From JBOFHT01 sp051649785 (GTDB lineage: Archaea > Methanobacteriota > Methanobacteria > Methanobacteriales > Methanobacteriaceae): 39,337 nucleotides of DNA. Position 1 is the stretch's first letter; each line of letters begins with the position of its first letter. Location of the stretch: contig JBOFHT010000009.1 in NCBI GenBank assembly GCA_051649785.1, positions 1-39,337 of the forward strand. Direction: 5' to 3'. This document shows positions 24,534 through 33,568 of this stretch, piece by piece. The translations under genes were made by a program, and so were the position numbers. The notes under the pieces are model-generated. The model saw only the letters and a program-made list of their open reading frames with translations. It was not told where the DNA came from and ran no database searches.

Positions 24534-24869
24534 TTATCTTCTACGTTTGTCATTCTTTTTAGCATCACGAATTTCAATAGTATCAGAAGAGAATCCCATA
24601 TTAGATAAAACTTCTTTAACTTTTCTTTTGTGATCACCTTGGAGCTCAATTTGACCTTTTTTGGCTGTACCACCACAGGCACATTTGGCTTTCAGCTCTT
24701 TGGTAAGCTCTTTTATATCAATATCGTGTTCATCAATACCTTCTACAATGGTCATGAGTTTTCCAAATCGCCTTCTAACAGTAAATACCTTTACAGTTTG
24801 AACTTCACGAGCGATTTCCTCACAAACACAAAGTTCTTCGGGAAGACCACAAACATCACAAATTTTCAT
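24534..24869 (-). CDS. Translation initiation factor aIF1 (SUI1)
   Basis: The 111-residue protein has an N-terminal Cys cluster, 'MKICDVCGLPEELCVCEEIA', able to bind zinc, and a SUI1 domain with 'VRRRFGKLMTIVEGIDEHDI', 'KAKCACGGTAKKGQIELQGD' and 'VKEVLSNMGFSSDTIEI'. aIF1 helps select the start codon on the small subunit. It follows L29 with no spacer. Confidence 0.96.
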   Translation of the reverse strand: MKICDVCGLPEELCVCEEIAREVQTVKVFTVRRRFGKLMTIVEGIDEHDIDIKELTKELKAKCACGGTAKKGQIELQGDHKRKVKEVLSNMGFSSDTIEIRDAKKNDKRRR

Positions 24870-25076
24870 TTAGTTCTCCTTCTGTTTTTCACTTATAATT
24901 GTAAGAACACGAGCTATAGTCCTTTTAAGTTCTACAACTTTTCCAGGATTTTCATTAATTCCTGCTGCAGCACTTTTAGAAATATTTTTAGCTAGTTCTG
25001 CTTTGAGTTCTCCTAACTTAGTTTGGAGTTCTTCAACGTCCATTTCCCAAAGTTCCTTACTTCTTAAAATTGCCAT
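24870..25076 (-). CDS. rpl29: 50S ribosomal protein L29
   Basis: The 68-residue L29 (uL29) reads 'MAILRSKELWEMDVEELQTK', then 'LGELKAELAKNISKSAAAGI' and 'PGKVVELKRTIARVLTIISE', the two-helix hairpin of the family. It lies between S3 and aIF1, the conserved order. Confidence 0.97.
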   Translation of the reverse strand: MAILRSKELWEMDVEELQTKLGELKAELAKNISKSAAAGINENPGKVVELKRTIARVLTIISEKQKEN

Positions 25077-25116
25077 ATTATCATCTCAAAATATAAAGTA
25101 TAATTAAGGAATATGA

Positions 25117-26040
25117 TTATTTATCAGAATCATCGGAATTTTTGGACTCTTCAGCATCAACAATATCCGCATCAGCATCTTTAGTGTCCTTTTCAGAATC
25201 ATCATTGTTAACAGCTTCATCTGCCGCTTCTTCAACAACTTCCTCTTCAAGGTCTTCAAGTTCCTCTTCAAGAGCTTCTAACTCATCTTCGTCATCAAGT
25301 TCTTCTTCAATAACAACATCGTCAACAACAACATCATCATTAGATACTTCAGCATCACTTTCAGTACTAGGTTCATCTGCAGTAGAAGTAGAGTCAACAC
25401 CAGCAGTTAAAACTGCATCAGCATTACTATCACTAATCTCAGTAATACTAGGAGCTATAATATCAACACTATCGGGTAAAACAGCACCAGGAGGCATAAT
25501 TCTAACGAATACACCTAAAACACCAGGTTTTAATCTTACTGTTGAAAAACCTTCTTCAACAAAACGAGTTGATGGTTCACCACATTTTTTGATATAACCT
25601 TCAATAAATTTAGAAGTAGCTGATCTGGAACCTCTAATTTTACCAGAGATAGTTACTTCAACACCTTGAGCTCCAGCACCCATAATTCTTCTTATGGTAC
25701 TGTAAGCTACTCGTCTAAAGTGCATACCTCTTTGCAACATATTAGCTATTTTTGAAGCCATAATACGTGGGTTAAGTTCAGGGGATTTTACCTCTTTAAC
25801 TTCAACTTGAGGGTTATCTAATCCAAAATCATTTTTAAGAGTACTTGTAATAGCTCTAACAGTTTTTCCACCTCTACCAATAACCATACCAGGTCTTTCA
25901 GCAAAAACCATTACCATAGTACCTAAAGGAGTTACTTGAACATCCATTCCACCGTACCCTGCTCTTTCAAGTTCATCTTCAAGGTATTCATCAATTCTTG
26001 TTCTTCTAAGGCCTTCTGTAACAAAATCTTTTTCTATCAT
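25117..26040 (-). CDS. rps3: 30S ribosomal protein S3 with long acidic C-terminal tail
   Basis: S3 (uS3) lines the mRNA entry tunnel. Residues 1-205 are a normal archaeal S3, with the KH-domain motif 'ERPGMVIGRGGKTVRAITST' near 49-68 and the C-terminal domain 'RIMGAGAQGVEVTISGKIRG' then 'SRSATSKFIEGYIKKCG'. After about residue 207 follows a ~100-residue tail made almost wholly of Asp, Glu, Ser, Ala and Val, for example 'EEELDDEDELEALEEELEDL'. At 307 residues it is much longer than the usual 200-250. The tail is in frame with no stop or shift, so it is part of the protein. It is unlikely to bind rRNA because of its charge; a protein- or chaperone-binding role is a guess. Confidence 0.96.
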   Translation of the reverse strand: MIEKDFVTEGLRRTRIDEYLEDELERAGYGGMDVQVTPLGTMVMVFAERPGMVIGRGGKTVRAITSTLKNDFGLDNPQVEVKEVKSPELNPRIMASKIANMLQRGMHFRRVAYSTIRRIMGAGAQGVEVTISGKIRGSRSATSKFIEGYIKKCGEPSTRFVEEGFSTVRLKPGVLGVFVRIMPPGAVLPDSVDIIAPSITEISDSNADAVLTAGVDSTSTADEPSTESDAEVSNDDVVVDDVVIEEELDDEDELEALEEELEDLEEEVVEEAADEAVNNDDSEKDTKDADADIVDAEESKNSDDSDK

Positions 26041-26042
26041 AA

Positions 26043-26504
26043 CTAGGCATCCTCTAAAACTATTTGTACATGAGTAGTTGGTGTATTAAATGGAGTTGCT
26101 CTCCCAAATGCTCTTGGAATTCCTCCTTTTATAATAAAACCTCTGTGGCTAGAAATATGTTGAATTTTTAAGTTTTCAGCATCTAATCCTTTATATTCAG
26201 CATTAGCTTCAGCATTATCTAAAACATTCAATATTGCTTTAGCTGCTTTTTGAGGATATCTACCACTTGGCCATCCGACTAAACCTTTTCTGTGACCTAC
26301 TTTTTTATTGTGTCTTTTAAAAGCAACTGCCCTTTTCAGTTCAATAACTTCATTTAAGTAGTTTTTAGCAGTTTCTAATTCCATTCCACGAATTTCACGG
26401 CAAATCTCAACAGCATGCTTTGGAGATATTTTAAGAGACCTTCCCATAGCTTTTGCTGTTTTAGCTTTATTTTCTTCTTGGTGAGCATATTTAATATTAG
26501 CCAT
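26043..26504 (-). CDS. rpl22: 50S ribosomal protein L22
   Basis: The 153-residue archaeal L22 (uL22) has 'RSLKISPKHAVEICREIRGM' near 22-41, 'KAAKAILNVLDNAEANAEYK' near 85-104 and the tunnel-loop region 'IPRAFGRATPFNTPTTHVQI'. The ATG follows AAGGAG. The S3 start lies two bases after its stop. Confidence 0.97.
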   Translation of the reverse strand: MANIKYAHQEENKAKTAKAMGRSLKISPKHAVEICREIRGMELETAKNYLNEVIELKRAVAFKRHNKKVGHRKGLVGWPSGRYPQKAAKAILNVLDNAEANAEYKGLDAENLKIQHISSHRGFIIKGGIPRAFGRATPFNTPTTHVQIVLEDA

Positions 26505-26516
26505 AATTTAGTCTCC

Positions 26517-26942
<426 letters not shown>

Positions 26943-27119
26943 TAAGTCACCTCCTAAGTAACCTTATTGTTTTGAATTTAACTAAATAAATTTCAATAAA
27001 TTAAGAATGAATCTAAAGAAATAAAATCATGATTTTAAATATCCAACATCTACAAAAACATTGGAAAATTTAATATTGTCAGATTAAATTTCAATAGAAT
27101 AAATTCAATTATATTAAAA

Positions 27120-27845
27120 TTATCTCCTCTTCCCTGTTCTTCTAGCTGCAATAGAACCGACTTTACGACCTGGTGGTGCATGTCTTGAAACTGTAGTTGA
27201 TTTACCAGGATGTTGCCTGTTTCCTCCTCCGTGAGGGTGATCAACTGCATTCATTGCAACTCCTCTTACAGTCATAAACTTCTTACCTTTTGCCTTGTAA
27301 GCATGCCATCTATTACCTGCTTTAAGGAACGGTTTCTCTTTTCTTCCTCCACCAGCTACAACACCAACAGTAGCCCTACAGTTAGGATGGAAAGATTTTA
27401 ACTCACCAGATGGAAGCTCAATAACAGCTTTATCTGAATCATGAGTAATCAAAGAAGCATAAGTACCAGAAGACCTAACTAATTTTCCACCATCTCCAGG
27501 TCTATTTTCAATATTGAAAACAGGAGTTCCTTCAGGAATTTGAGCTAATGGTAAAGAGTTTCCGGGACTAATTGATGCAGATATACCACAAGCAATTTCG
27601 TCACCAATTTGAATTGTTTCAGGAGCTAAAACAAGCATGGATTCATTGTTTTCAAACTTAACTTTAGCTACAGGTGCAGTTCTTCCAGGATCGTGCATAA
27701 TATCCACAACTTCCCCTTTTAAACTACCTTCTCTTTCGATTTTATCGAGGTTTCTGTACTGTATTTTACCTTTGAATCTGTGAGAAGCACTACGGTAAGC
27801 AGGAGTTCCTCTTCCTCTTCTTTGATGTATTAAACGTTTTCCCAT
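27120..27845 (-). CDS. rpl2: 50S ribosomal protein L2
   Basis: The 241-residue L2 (uL2), close to the peptidyl-transferase centre, has 'RLIHQRRGRGTPAYRSASHR' at the N-terminus and the conserved His-containing motif 'GVAMNAVDHPHGGGNRQHPG' near 195-214. A CGGAG site precedes the ATG. A 177-base AT-rich spacer separates its end from S19. Confidence 0.98.
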   Translation of the reverse strand: MGKRLIHQRRGRGTPAYRSASHRFKGKIQYRNLDKIEREGSLKGEVVDIMHDPGRTAPVAKVKFENNESMLVLAPETIQIGDEIACGISASISPGNSLPLAQIPEGTPVFNIENRPGDGGKLVRSSGTYASLITHDSDKAVIELPSGELKSFHPNCRATVGVVAGGGRKEKPFLKAGNRWHAYKAKGKKFMTVRGVAMNAVDHPHGGGNRQHPGKSTTVSRHAPPGRKVGSIAARRTGKRR

Positions 27846-27875
27846 TTTTTTTTCTCCGAATTAGAATATTTAACT

Positions 27876-28136
27876 CTAGAATACTCCCATTTTAACAGCA
27901 ACATCTTCTGCTTTATTAGGTTCTTTTAACTTAATATAAGCTAATTTTAAACCTTTAGAGTTGATGTGTGTATTTACTCTTTCTACTTCTTCACCAAATA
28001 ATGTTTCAAAAGCTCTTTTTATTTTAGATTTTTCACTTTTAATTAAAACAACAAATGTAAGTTCATTATTTTGGTCAATTAAGTTCATTGTTTTCTCAGA
28101 AATATGAGGTCTGACAATAACTGAATAAGGATCCAT
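27876..28136 (-). CDS. rpl23: 50S ribosomal protein L23
   Basis: The 86-residue L23 (uL23), at the polypeptide exit, reads 'MDPYSVIVRPHISEKTMNLI', then 'KRAFETLFGEEVERVNTHIN' and 'KLAYIKLKEPNKAEDVAVKM'. The ATG at 28136 follows GGTGGAT. An in-frame start 14 codons earlier would add residues not found in archaeal L23 and has no ribosome site. Confidence 0.96.
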   Translation of the reverse strand: MDPYSVIVRPHISEKTMNLIDQNNELTFVVLIKSEKSKIKRAFETLFGEEVERVNTHINSKGLKLAYIKLKEPNKAEDVAVKMGVF

Positions 28137-28231
28137 AATATCCACCTTCTTAACTATCTTAATAGATAATAATAGCAATATACTTAATAGAATAATAGAA
28201 TTAAACTAAAAGTATTATAATTGCTAAAAAT

Positions 28232-28996
28232 CTATTGGAATAGTTCTCCTAATTTTTCAACAGCGGATTTGGTAAAAATAGTTAAACGACCAGGGTGAGT
28301 ACCAGGAGCTAATAATTCAGCATTTAAGTTGTCAACAACAACAATGTCGACACCCGCATGATTTCTAGCACCTAAACTAATACCCTTATCTTCACCTATA
28401 ACTATGAGAGGTCCCTTAGGAGATTTATATTTCCTTCCTCTCATTTTACCTTTACCTGCTCTTATTTTTTTACCTTTCTTAGCTCGTGTAATATCATCAA
28501 TAATTCCTAAAGCTTTAAATACTTCACGAGTTTCACTAGTCTTTTTAATAGAAGAAATTTCATCATCCACAATTAATGGTAATTGAGGAACATTAGCTAC
28601 TTGGTGACCTCTATTTTCTACTAATTCATTTCTGGTAGTAGCAGCAATAGCAGATCTAATAGCGAATCTTCTTTCTTTTATATTAATTTTTTCATGATAA
28701 TTCTTAGTAGGACGAGGCGGGTGAGCTTTTCTACCACCAACAGCTTGTGGGATAAATGCTGCTCTTGAACCGTTCTTTATCCTTGGAAGCATAGCTGCTC
28801 CTCTTCCAGAACCCCAAGACACAGCAGAAGTTCTTTTTCCTGCCATAGGGTCACTACCCCAAGGTTGAATTCTTGCGGTTTGTGAAGAGATAACTGCTCT
28901 TTTTATAAGATCAGGTCTGAATTCTTCCTCAAATACACTAGGGAGTTCGATTTCACCTGAAACTTCTCCTTTAATTGAATAAACATTAACTTTCAT
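28232..28996 (-). CDS. rpl4: 50S ribosomal protein L4
   Basis: The 254-residue archaeal L4 (uL4, eukaryotic L4/L1 type) has 'LPSVFEEEFRPDLIKRAVIS', 'SWGSGRGAAMLPRIKNGSRA' near 59-78, 'FIPQAVGGRKAHPPRPTKNY', and 'PGTHPGRLTIFTKSAVEKLG' at the end. It lies 11 bases after L3. Confidence 0.97.
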   Translation of the reverse strand: MKVNVYSIKGEVSGEIELPSVFEEEFRPDLIKRAVISSQTARIQPWGSDPMAGKRTSAVSWGSGRGAAMLPRIKNGSRAAFIPQAVGGRKAHPPRPTKNYHEKINIKERRFAIRSAIAATTRNELVENRGHQVANVPQLPLIVDDEISSIKKTSETREVFKALGIIDDITRAKKGKKIRAGKGKMRGRKYKSPKGPLIVIGEDKGISLGARNHAGVDIVVVDNLNAELLAPGTHPGRLTIFTKSAVEKLGELFQ

Positions 28997-29007
28997 AAAA
29001 CCACTTC

Positions 29008-30021
29008 TTAGACACCTTGTTTAGATCTAGTACTAATGTAATTAATTTCAGGTGCTTCATTAGACTTTCCATGAGGTCTCATAGCTTTTCTTAAAATAAC
29101 TAAACGTTTTTTAGGACCTTGTAGAGAACCTTTAACAATTACATAGTCATTTTTAACTAAGCCGTATTTAATAAATCCACCATCTGGATTAACTGCATCA
29201 ACTTCTGAAGCTTCACCAATTTTTAGGATTTTCTTGTTGAATTCAGTACGTTTATGGTAACCCATTTGACCTGCTTGAGCTACAGTCCACATAGTTCTTG
29301 AAGGGGTCCAAGGACCGAGAGAACCTACATGTCTTCCTTTACTACTACGAGCTGCTTTACCATACTGTATTCTGATTCCCCATCGTTTAATTACACCTTG
29401 GAAACCTTTACCTTTTGTGATAGCTATGGAATCAACAAATTCCCCATCATCAAAAACATCCTTAGCAGTAATTTCGGTTCCAAGAAGTGCAATAGCTACT
29501 TCAAGTTTTTCTTCAACAGTTTTACCACCTATACCACATTCGAATATCTCAGGTTTCTTTTTAGGAATACCAGAAACATTTTTTGGGTTAGTGTGAATAA
29601 GAATACGAATATCTTCAGTATATTCTAAAGCTTCTTGGATTTTCTCAATAGCTACATCCTTATTATAATCTTTAGGAATTGAAATTTTCCTATTTAATTC
29701 TTTGTCTAAATTATCTGAAAAAGCTTCAGTTATAGCTTTAAGTCCATGAGTAGTTTTTTCATAAGACCTAATCCCCATAACATTCATAGCTGGAACTTCC
29801 AATATAGTTACTGGTTCAACAATCTCCATTCCTTCCGTAGGGGAATTTTTTGCATTGTCAACCATCATAACATGACTCATACCTACTTTATAACCAGCAA
29901 GACCTAATAATTTAGGTTCATCTGCTTGAGGCCATGATTTTATTCTTGGAGTCTCTTTTGCAGCTCTTTTCCTAGGACTGAATGCTACAGATCCTTTTCT
30001 TGGCTGATGATGTCTAACCAT
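29008..30021 (-). CDS. rpl3: 50S ribosomal protein L3
   Basis: The 337-residue archaeal L3 (uL3) starts 'MVRHHQPRKGSVAFSPRKRA' and includes 'LGLAGYKVGMSHVMMVDNAK' near 39-58 and the conserved 'GKGFQGVIKRWGIRIQYGKA' near 204-223, ending 'APEINYISTRSKQGV'. The ATG follows GGAGGT. It is the first gene of the super-operon, with a TATA-like box about 50 bases upstream. Confidence 0.98.
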   Translation of the reverse strand: MVRHHQPRKGSVAFSPRKRAAKETPRIKSWPQADEPKLLGLAGYKVGMSHVMMVDNAKNSPTEGMEIVEPVTILEVPAMNVMGIRSYEKTTHGLKAITEAFSDNLDKELNRKISIPKDYNKDVAIEKIQEALEYTEDIRILIHTNPKNVSGIPKKKPEIFECGIGGKTVEEKLEVAIALLGTEITAKDVFDDGEFVDSIAITKGKGFQGVIKRWGIRIQYGKAARSSKGRHVGSLGPWTPSRTMWTVAQAGQMGYHKRTEFNKKILKIGEASEVDAVNPDGGFIKYGLVKNDYVIVKGSLQGPKKRLVILRKAMRPHGKSNEAPEINYISTRSKQGV

Positions 30022-30064
30022 TTTTAACCTCCTTTCTAAAATTCTTCTGTTATTTATTAGTAGA

Positions 30065-30077
30065 TTTATATTTAAAT
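30065..30077 (-). promoter_or_regulatory. Candidate TATA box of the ribosomal-protein super-operon
   Basis: On the minus strand TTTAAATATAAAT lies about 45-55 bases before the L3 start. A start site 25 bases downstream would leave a leader of roughly 25 bases containing the GGAGG site. The region is so AT-rich that other boxes are possible. Confidence 0.4.
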
Positions 30078-30574
30078 TTACTTAAATTACTTAACTTATG
30101 TTAAATTACTTAATTTATTTGATAATTTTAACATATGTAAAAATATACAATATAATATTATTAATATAATCTGAATAAATCTCATAAAACATATCTAAAC
30201 TCATTTATATTATCTATTGATAGTAATTAATATTATTAGTACTATCATAGTACGGTAATCACTACAATCATAGATTAATTAAATTATCTAACTTAAATTA
30301 TAGTATTAGTTAATTATATTACTATTTTTATTTAAAATACTACTATTAATACTTTGATTAGTACTATTTGGCATATTAATACTATAATTAATATCACTCT
30401 AATTAATATTAGTAAAAATAAGAAATAGACTAATAAACAAATAGTATTGAATAAATAGTAATTTTAATACTAATTATAATAATAAAACTAGATATTATAC
30501 TAAATACTATGGTAACTTATTACTAGATAAACTGGATACTAATCTAAGATAATTAATCACTTGGAAAAACATGA

Positions 30575-30607
30575 CTAGAGAAAATCTAGGCAAAGACTAG
30601 ACAAAGA
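30575..30607. repeat. 11-bp CTAG tandem repeat
   Basis: CTAGAGAAAAT, CTAGGCAAAGA and CTAGACAAAGA follow one another at an exact 11-base period. A fourth related unit, CTAGATGAACA, begins at 30614 after TGATGA. Further CTAG sites lie at 30488, 30533, 30634 and 30679. Confidence 0.75.
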
Positions 30608-31321
30608 TGATGACTAGATGAACATAGCTAAAGCTAGAACAACTAAAACCAGTAAATAAAGCAAATAGGACACTATAGCTAGTTAGAACACTATAATAAG
30701 TGACATAACAAGTAATATAACAAGTATAGATAGTAAAAACTATTTTTATTTAAATATTTATTATATTTATTCAAATATTATATTCAAATACTATATTTTA
30801 TTATATAATTTATTTCAGATTAATAGCACGATAAATAGAGGGAACATGCATATAACATATCTACGAATACAACCATTTAGCAATAGCTAATTTCCATAAA
30901 ATTCAGTTTATGAAAACATTATTGAGTAAATATTATACTTAAATTAGGTTATAGCTTATAAATTCTTATTAAATAATAAGTAAATAAGTTATAAAAATAG
31001 ATATTTAAGCATAGCGTTATATTATGGTAAATTTAATTCCATATCTCGTAACTCTATTAATTAATTGAAATAATTAATATCTATGAACTTATATGAATTT
31101 AATCATTGATTTAACTTATGGTTAATATTAAATCTAATTATTATTTAATATTAATTGTTTTTGGATTGTAATTTTATTTTTTATTGAGTTTTCTTCACAA
31201 TAGCTATAATTATGAATATTAATTAAATATTTTATTAATCAAATATTGGTAAAACAATATTTTGCTAATTTTTTAAATATTTTAATTAAATTTTTAATTA
31301 ATATATTTTATTAATTTAATA

Positions 31322-32176
31322 TCATGATAAAAATATCATGTTAAATATAGATAAAGTGGCAAAAACTGCCTCTTCAGTCCTTACAGTTTTTGTACCTTGA
31401 TTAGGTATTGTATTAACTTTGATAAGATTCCAATTTGGGCTTTCAATATCATCACTAATACTAGAGTAAGGACCACCAAACAAAATAGCTAATTGCTTGG
31501 AGTCTGATTTAATTGAGTGAATAGCATTTTCAATATCATCTGATATATTAGATATATCAGGTGCATTTTTTGAAGTGCTGATGACTAAATCAGGATTAAT
31601 TAAATTTAAACTTTTTTTAATGTTTTTATTTGTAGCTACTGTTTCATAGCCCCAGTACACACCAGTAGGACTATCTGGTTCCACTATTACTTCTTTAGCT
31701 ATTTTAATAATTTTAAAACTAAAGATTTTATTAACAGATAGCTGTTCTTTGCATAAAGCTAATTCATCTATACCAATATCCACATAAGTACCTTTTTTAG
31801 TTCGCTTTACAGTAAATCCCTTTCTATAATCACCGAGTTCTCCATGTTCAGTTGGGTGGTGAGGAGTTCTAAGGGGTGGAACAATTCCAATGTGCATTAG
31901 CTCCTTTTGAATAGGGAATGCTTTTTTTCTTAAGTACTGTGGAGTATCCATATAACTAAGAATTGTAGAGATAAATTCTGCCTCTTTTTTTGATGACTCC
32001 CCTTTATTATCATCATTGTTGTCTTTGTAAATTACAATTTTATCAACATTGAAAACTGCAGCTGCTCTTCCGATAAGCCCTATTTTAGATGTTTTCAATT
32101 TTAAATCCTTTGTTTCACTAAGAAATGAGTCAGGAATAAATATTGACAGTTGAGTTTTATCTAGATCTTTATGCAT
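31322..32176 (-). CDS. SPOUT-superfamily RNA methyltransferase, MTH1 family (COG2106/DUF171)
   Basis: The 284-residue protein resembles the MTH1/SPOUT1 (C9orf114) family of predicted RNA methyltransferases. The N-terminal 'QLSIFIPDSFLSETKDLKLK' is followed by 'IGLIGRAAAVFNVDKIVIY'. A mid-protein OB-like insertion runs 'FTVKRTKKGTYVDIGIDELA'. The C-terminal SAM-binding trefoil knot reads 'LAILFGGPYSSISDDIE' and 'NTIPNQGTKTVRTEEAVFAT'. In Methanobacteriales it lies just upstream of L3, as here. The family is thought to methylate rRNA or tRNA; the exact target is not known to me. There is no ribosome site before the ATG; a TATA box about 27 bases upstream implies a leaderless message. Confidence 0.88.
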   Translation of the reverse strand: MHKDLDKTQLSIFIPDSFLSETKDLKLKTSKIGLIGRAAAVFNVDKIVIYKDNNDDNKGESSKKEAEFISTILSYMDTPQYLRKKAFPIQKELMHIGIVPPLRTPHHPTEHGELGDYRKGFTVKRTKKGTYVDIGIDELALCKEQLSVNKIFSFKIIKIAKEVIVEPDSPTGVYWGYETVATNKNIKKSLNLINPDLVISTSKNAPDISNISDDIENAIHSIKSDSKQLAILFGGPYSSISDDIESPNWNLIKVNTIPNQGTKTVRTEEAVFATLSIFNMIFLS

Positions 32177-32196
32177 TTATCAATATATGTTTTATA

Positions 32197-32209
32197 AGTA
32201 TATAAACCT
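32197..32209 (-). promoter_or_regulatory. TATA box for the SPOUT methylase gene (leaderless)
   Basis: The minus strand reads GGTTTATATACTT, a near-consensus archaeal box A centred about 27 bases before the ATG at 32176. Transcription would start at or within a few bases of the start codon. Confidence 0.6.
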
Positions 32210-32803
32210 TAGCATATGCATATAGTAGCATAGCTAAGTCAATCTCAAAAAGATTTATAATGATTATTTAAGGGGTTAATTAAAATTCTGAAGAAATTCT
32301 AAAAAACATATAAATATTTTATTAATCATTTTAAGAAAGGTTAAGTAAATTTAATATATTTCAAAGTTCCATTATTATTCCATAAAATATTCCACTAGTT
32401 TTACAAAATACTCCTAAAATCAATTTGAAATTATGATTATTGTGCATTGAACTAATGGGTATAGATAATAGGAAAAAATATATTAATAAAATATATGTAA
32501 AAAGTTATATTTAAATGTTTTTATCAGTTATCTACTCTGTAAATTTAAGGATTTTTTAAAGTAAATTTTTATAAAAATTCAAGAAATTATTTAGAATATT
32601 TAAAGTAATTTATTAAATTTAGTTAAGATTTAGTAAAGATTTAGTATTTAATTGCTTAAGTTGACAGAGTTGATCAGTTATATCTAAAAGTGGTCAAAGT
32701 GTTAGCTATTGGAAAAATATTGGAAAAAATTAATTAAAAAACAGTTTAAAATCAAAAATTAACCTTAAAAAACTAAAATACTAGTAAAAGTTTTATTAAT
32801 AGA

Positions 32804-32846
32804 ATAAAAAAGCTACCTGTCAAAAGAATTAGTAGCCTAGCTTAAA
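32804..32846 (-). terminator. Hairpin plus T-tract after the METTL5-like gene
   Basis: On the minus strand, shortly after the stop codon, GCTAC (32836-32832) pairs with GTAGC (32816-32812) across a 15-base loop and is followed at once by TTTTTT. The outer bases AAGCTA/TAGCTT could extend the pairing in an alternative register. Confidence 0.6.
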
Positions 32847-32848
32847 AA

Positions 32849-33568
32849 TTAAAATTCAACTCTAAATGCAATAACTTTAACTAATTTAGCTTCTTTTTTA
32901 TGAAAACTATACTGATTACTTATTTTAAACTTGTATCGGAACTTAGTAGTTACAGCTCCCCCTAATTTCTCAAAATAATTCTCAACAAATTCCTCAGTAC
33001 TTCCCATATGAAATGAATAAACAACCTTAGCTATTTTGCTAGCTGTTTCCATAAATATTCTATCAGCACCTGACTTAGCTCGTTTTTGAGAACCAAATGG
33101 AGGATTTTGAATAATAGTATCTATATTAGAAATAGACTTGGAAATAGAATCAGAAATACCACTATTTATGTCGCTATTATTCCCATTACTATCATTATCC
33201 GTACCATTAAGATTATTAGAATTATTAATATTAAGATTATTAATATCCTCACTTATAAAGTTGATATTAGGGTTATTTTTACCATTAGTGTTTGTATTAT
33301 CAATAAAATCATTAAGCACATTATTAGCAATAACAATCGCATCCTCATCAATATCAATACCGGTAACACGAGAAGCACCTAAAAATAAAGCACTAAATGC
33401 TAAAATACCAGTACCACAACCTAAGTCAAGAACATTCTTACCTGTAATATCGCCTAAGATAAATGCATTCCATAATAGATCTGCAGCTATAGGTGCAGGG
33501 GTAGAATATTGTTCAAGGTGAATTTTAGGATTAGAATGTGTGGGAAATCCTTCTATAGCCATTTCCAA
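32849..33568 (-). CDS. METTL5-like RNA methyltransferase (COG2263) with Asn-rich insertion
   Basis: A Rossmann-fold SAM methyltransferase of 239 residues: 'HLEQYSTPAPIAADLLWNAF' near 17-36, motif I 'VLDLGCGTGILAFSALFLGA' near 45-64, 'GIDIDEDA' near 70 and the catalytic 'NPPFGSQKRAKSGADRIFME' near 155-174, the N6-adenine methylase NPPF motif. Human METTL5 methylates A1832 of 18S rRNA; archaeal homologues are expected to act on small-subunit rRNA. Residues about 92-148 contain an Asn/Ser/Asp-rich insertion ('NNSNNLNGTDNDSNGNNSDI') absent from normal family members, between two core strands. The start is uncertain: TTG (33568) or ATG two codons later. Family-like residues K-K-K-H continue upstream of the TTG without a usable start. 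Confidence 0.88.
   Translation of the reverse strand: MEMAIEGFPTHSNPKIHLEQYSTPAPIAADLLWNAFILGDITGKNVLDLGCGTGILAFSALFLGASRVTGIDIDEDAIVIANNVLNDFIDNTNTNGKNNPNINFISEDINNLNINNSNNLNGTDNDSNGNNSDINSGISDSISKSISNIDTIIQNPPFGSQKRAKSGADRIFMETASKIAKVVYSFHMGSTEEFVENYFEKLGGAVTTKFRYKFKISNQYSFHKKEAKLVKVIAFRVEF

Larger units (their letters stand above)
30022..31321. other. 1.3-kb AT-rich spacer between the SPOUT methylase gene and L3
   Basis: No ORF with a credible start and length, and no tRNA or other known RNA, was seen on either strand. It carries the L3 promoter region at the left, many short repeats built from TAATACTA-like words, a cluster of eight CTAG sites (30488-30682) with an 11-bp tandem repeat, and a 13-bp tandem pair at 30768-30793. 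In Methanothermobacter the two flanking genes are close neighbours (MTH1, MTH2), so the spacer is unusually long. Confidence 0.6.
32177..32848. other. Gene-free AT-rich spacer
   Basis: A 672-base stretch between two minus-strand genes. It holds the SPOUT promoter at its left end and the METTL5-like gene terminator at its right end. I see no ORF, RNA gene or strong repeat in between. Confidence 0.55.

Noticed and set aside
25142..25597. Plus-strand Ser-rich open frame of 151 codons
   Set aside because: It is the reverse of the acidic tail of S3: GAA/GAT codons read backwards give TTC/ATC/TCT-type Ser codons. No ribosome site or family resemblance.
30540..30740. tRNA or small structured RNA in the L3 upstream spacer
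   Set aside because: The less AT-rich patch is explained by the CTAG repeat. No cloverleaf, TPsiC-like box or stable long stem was found.
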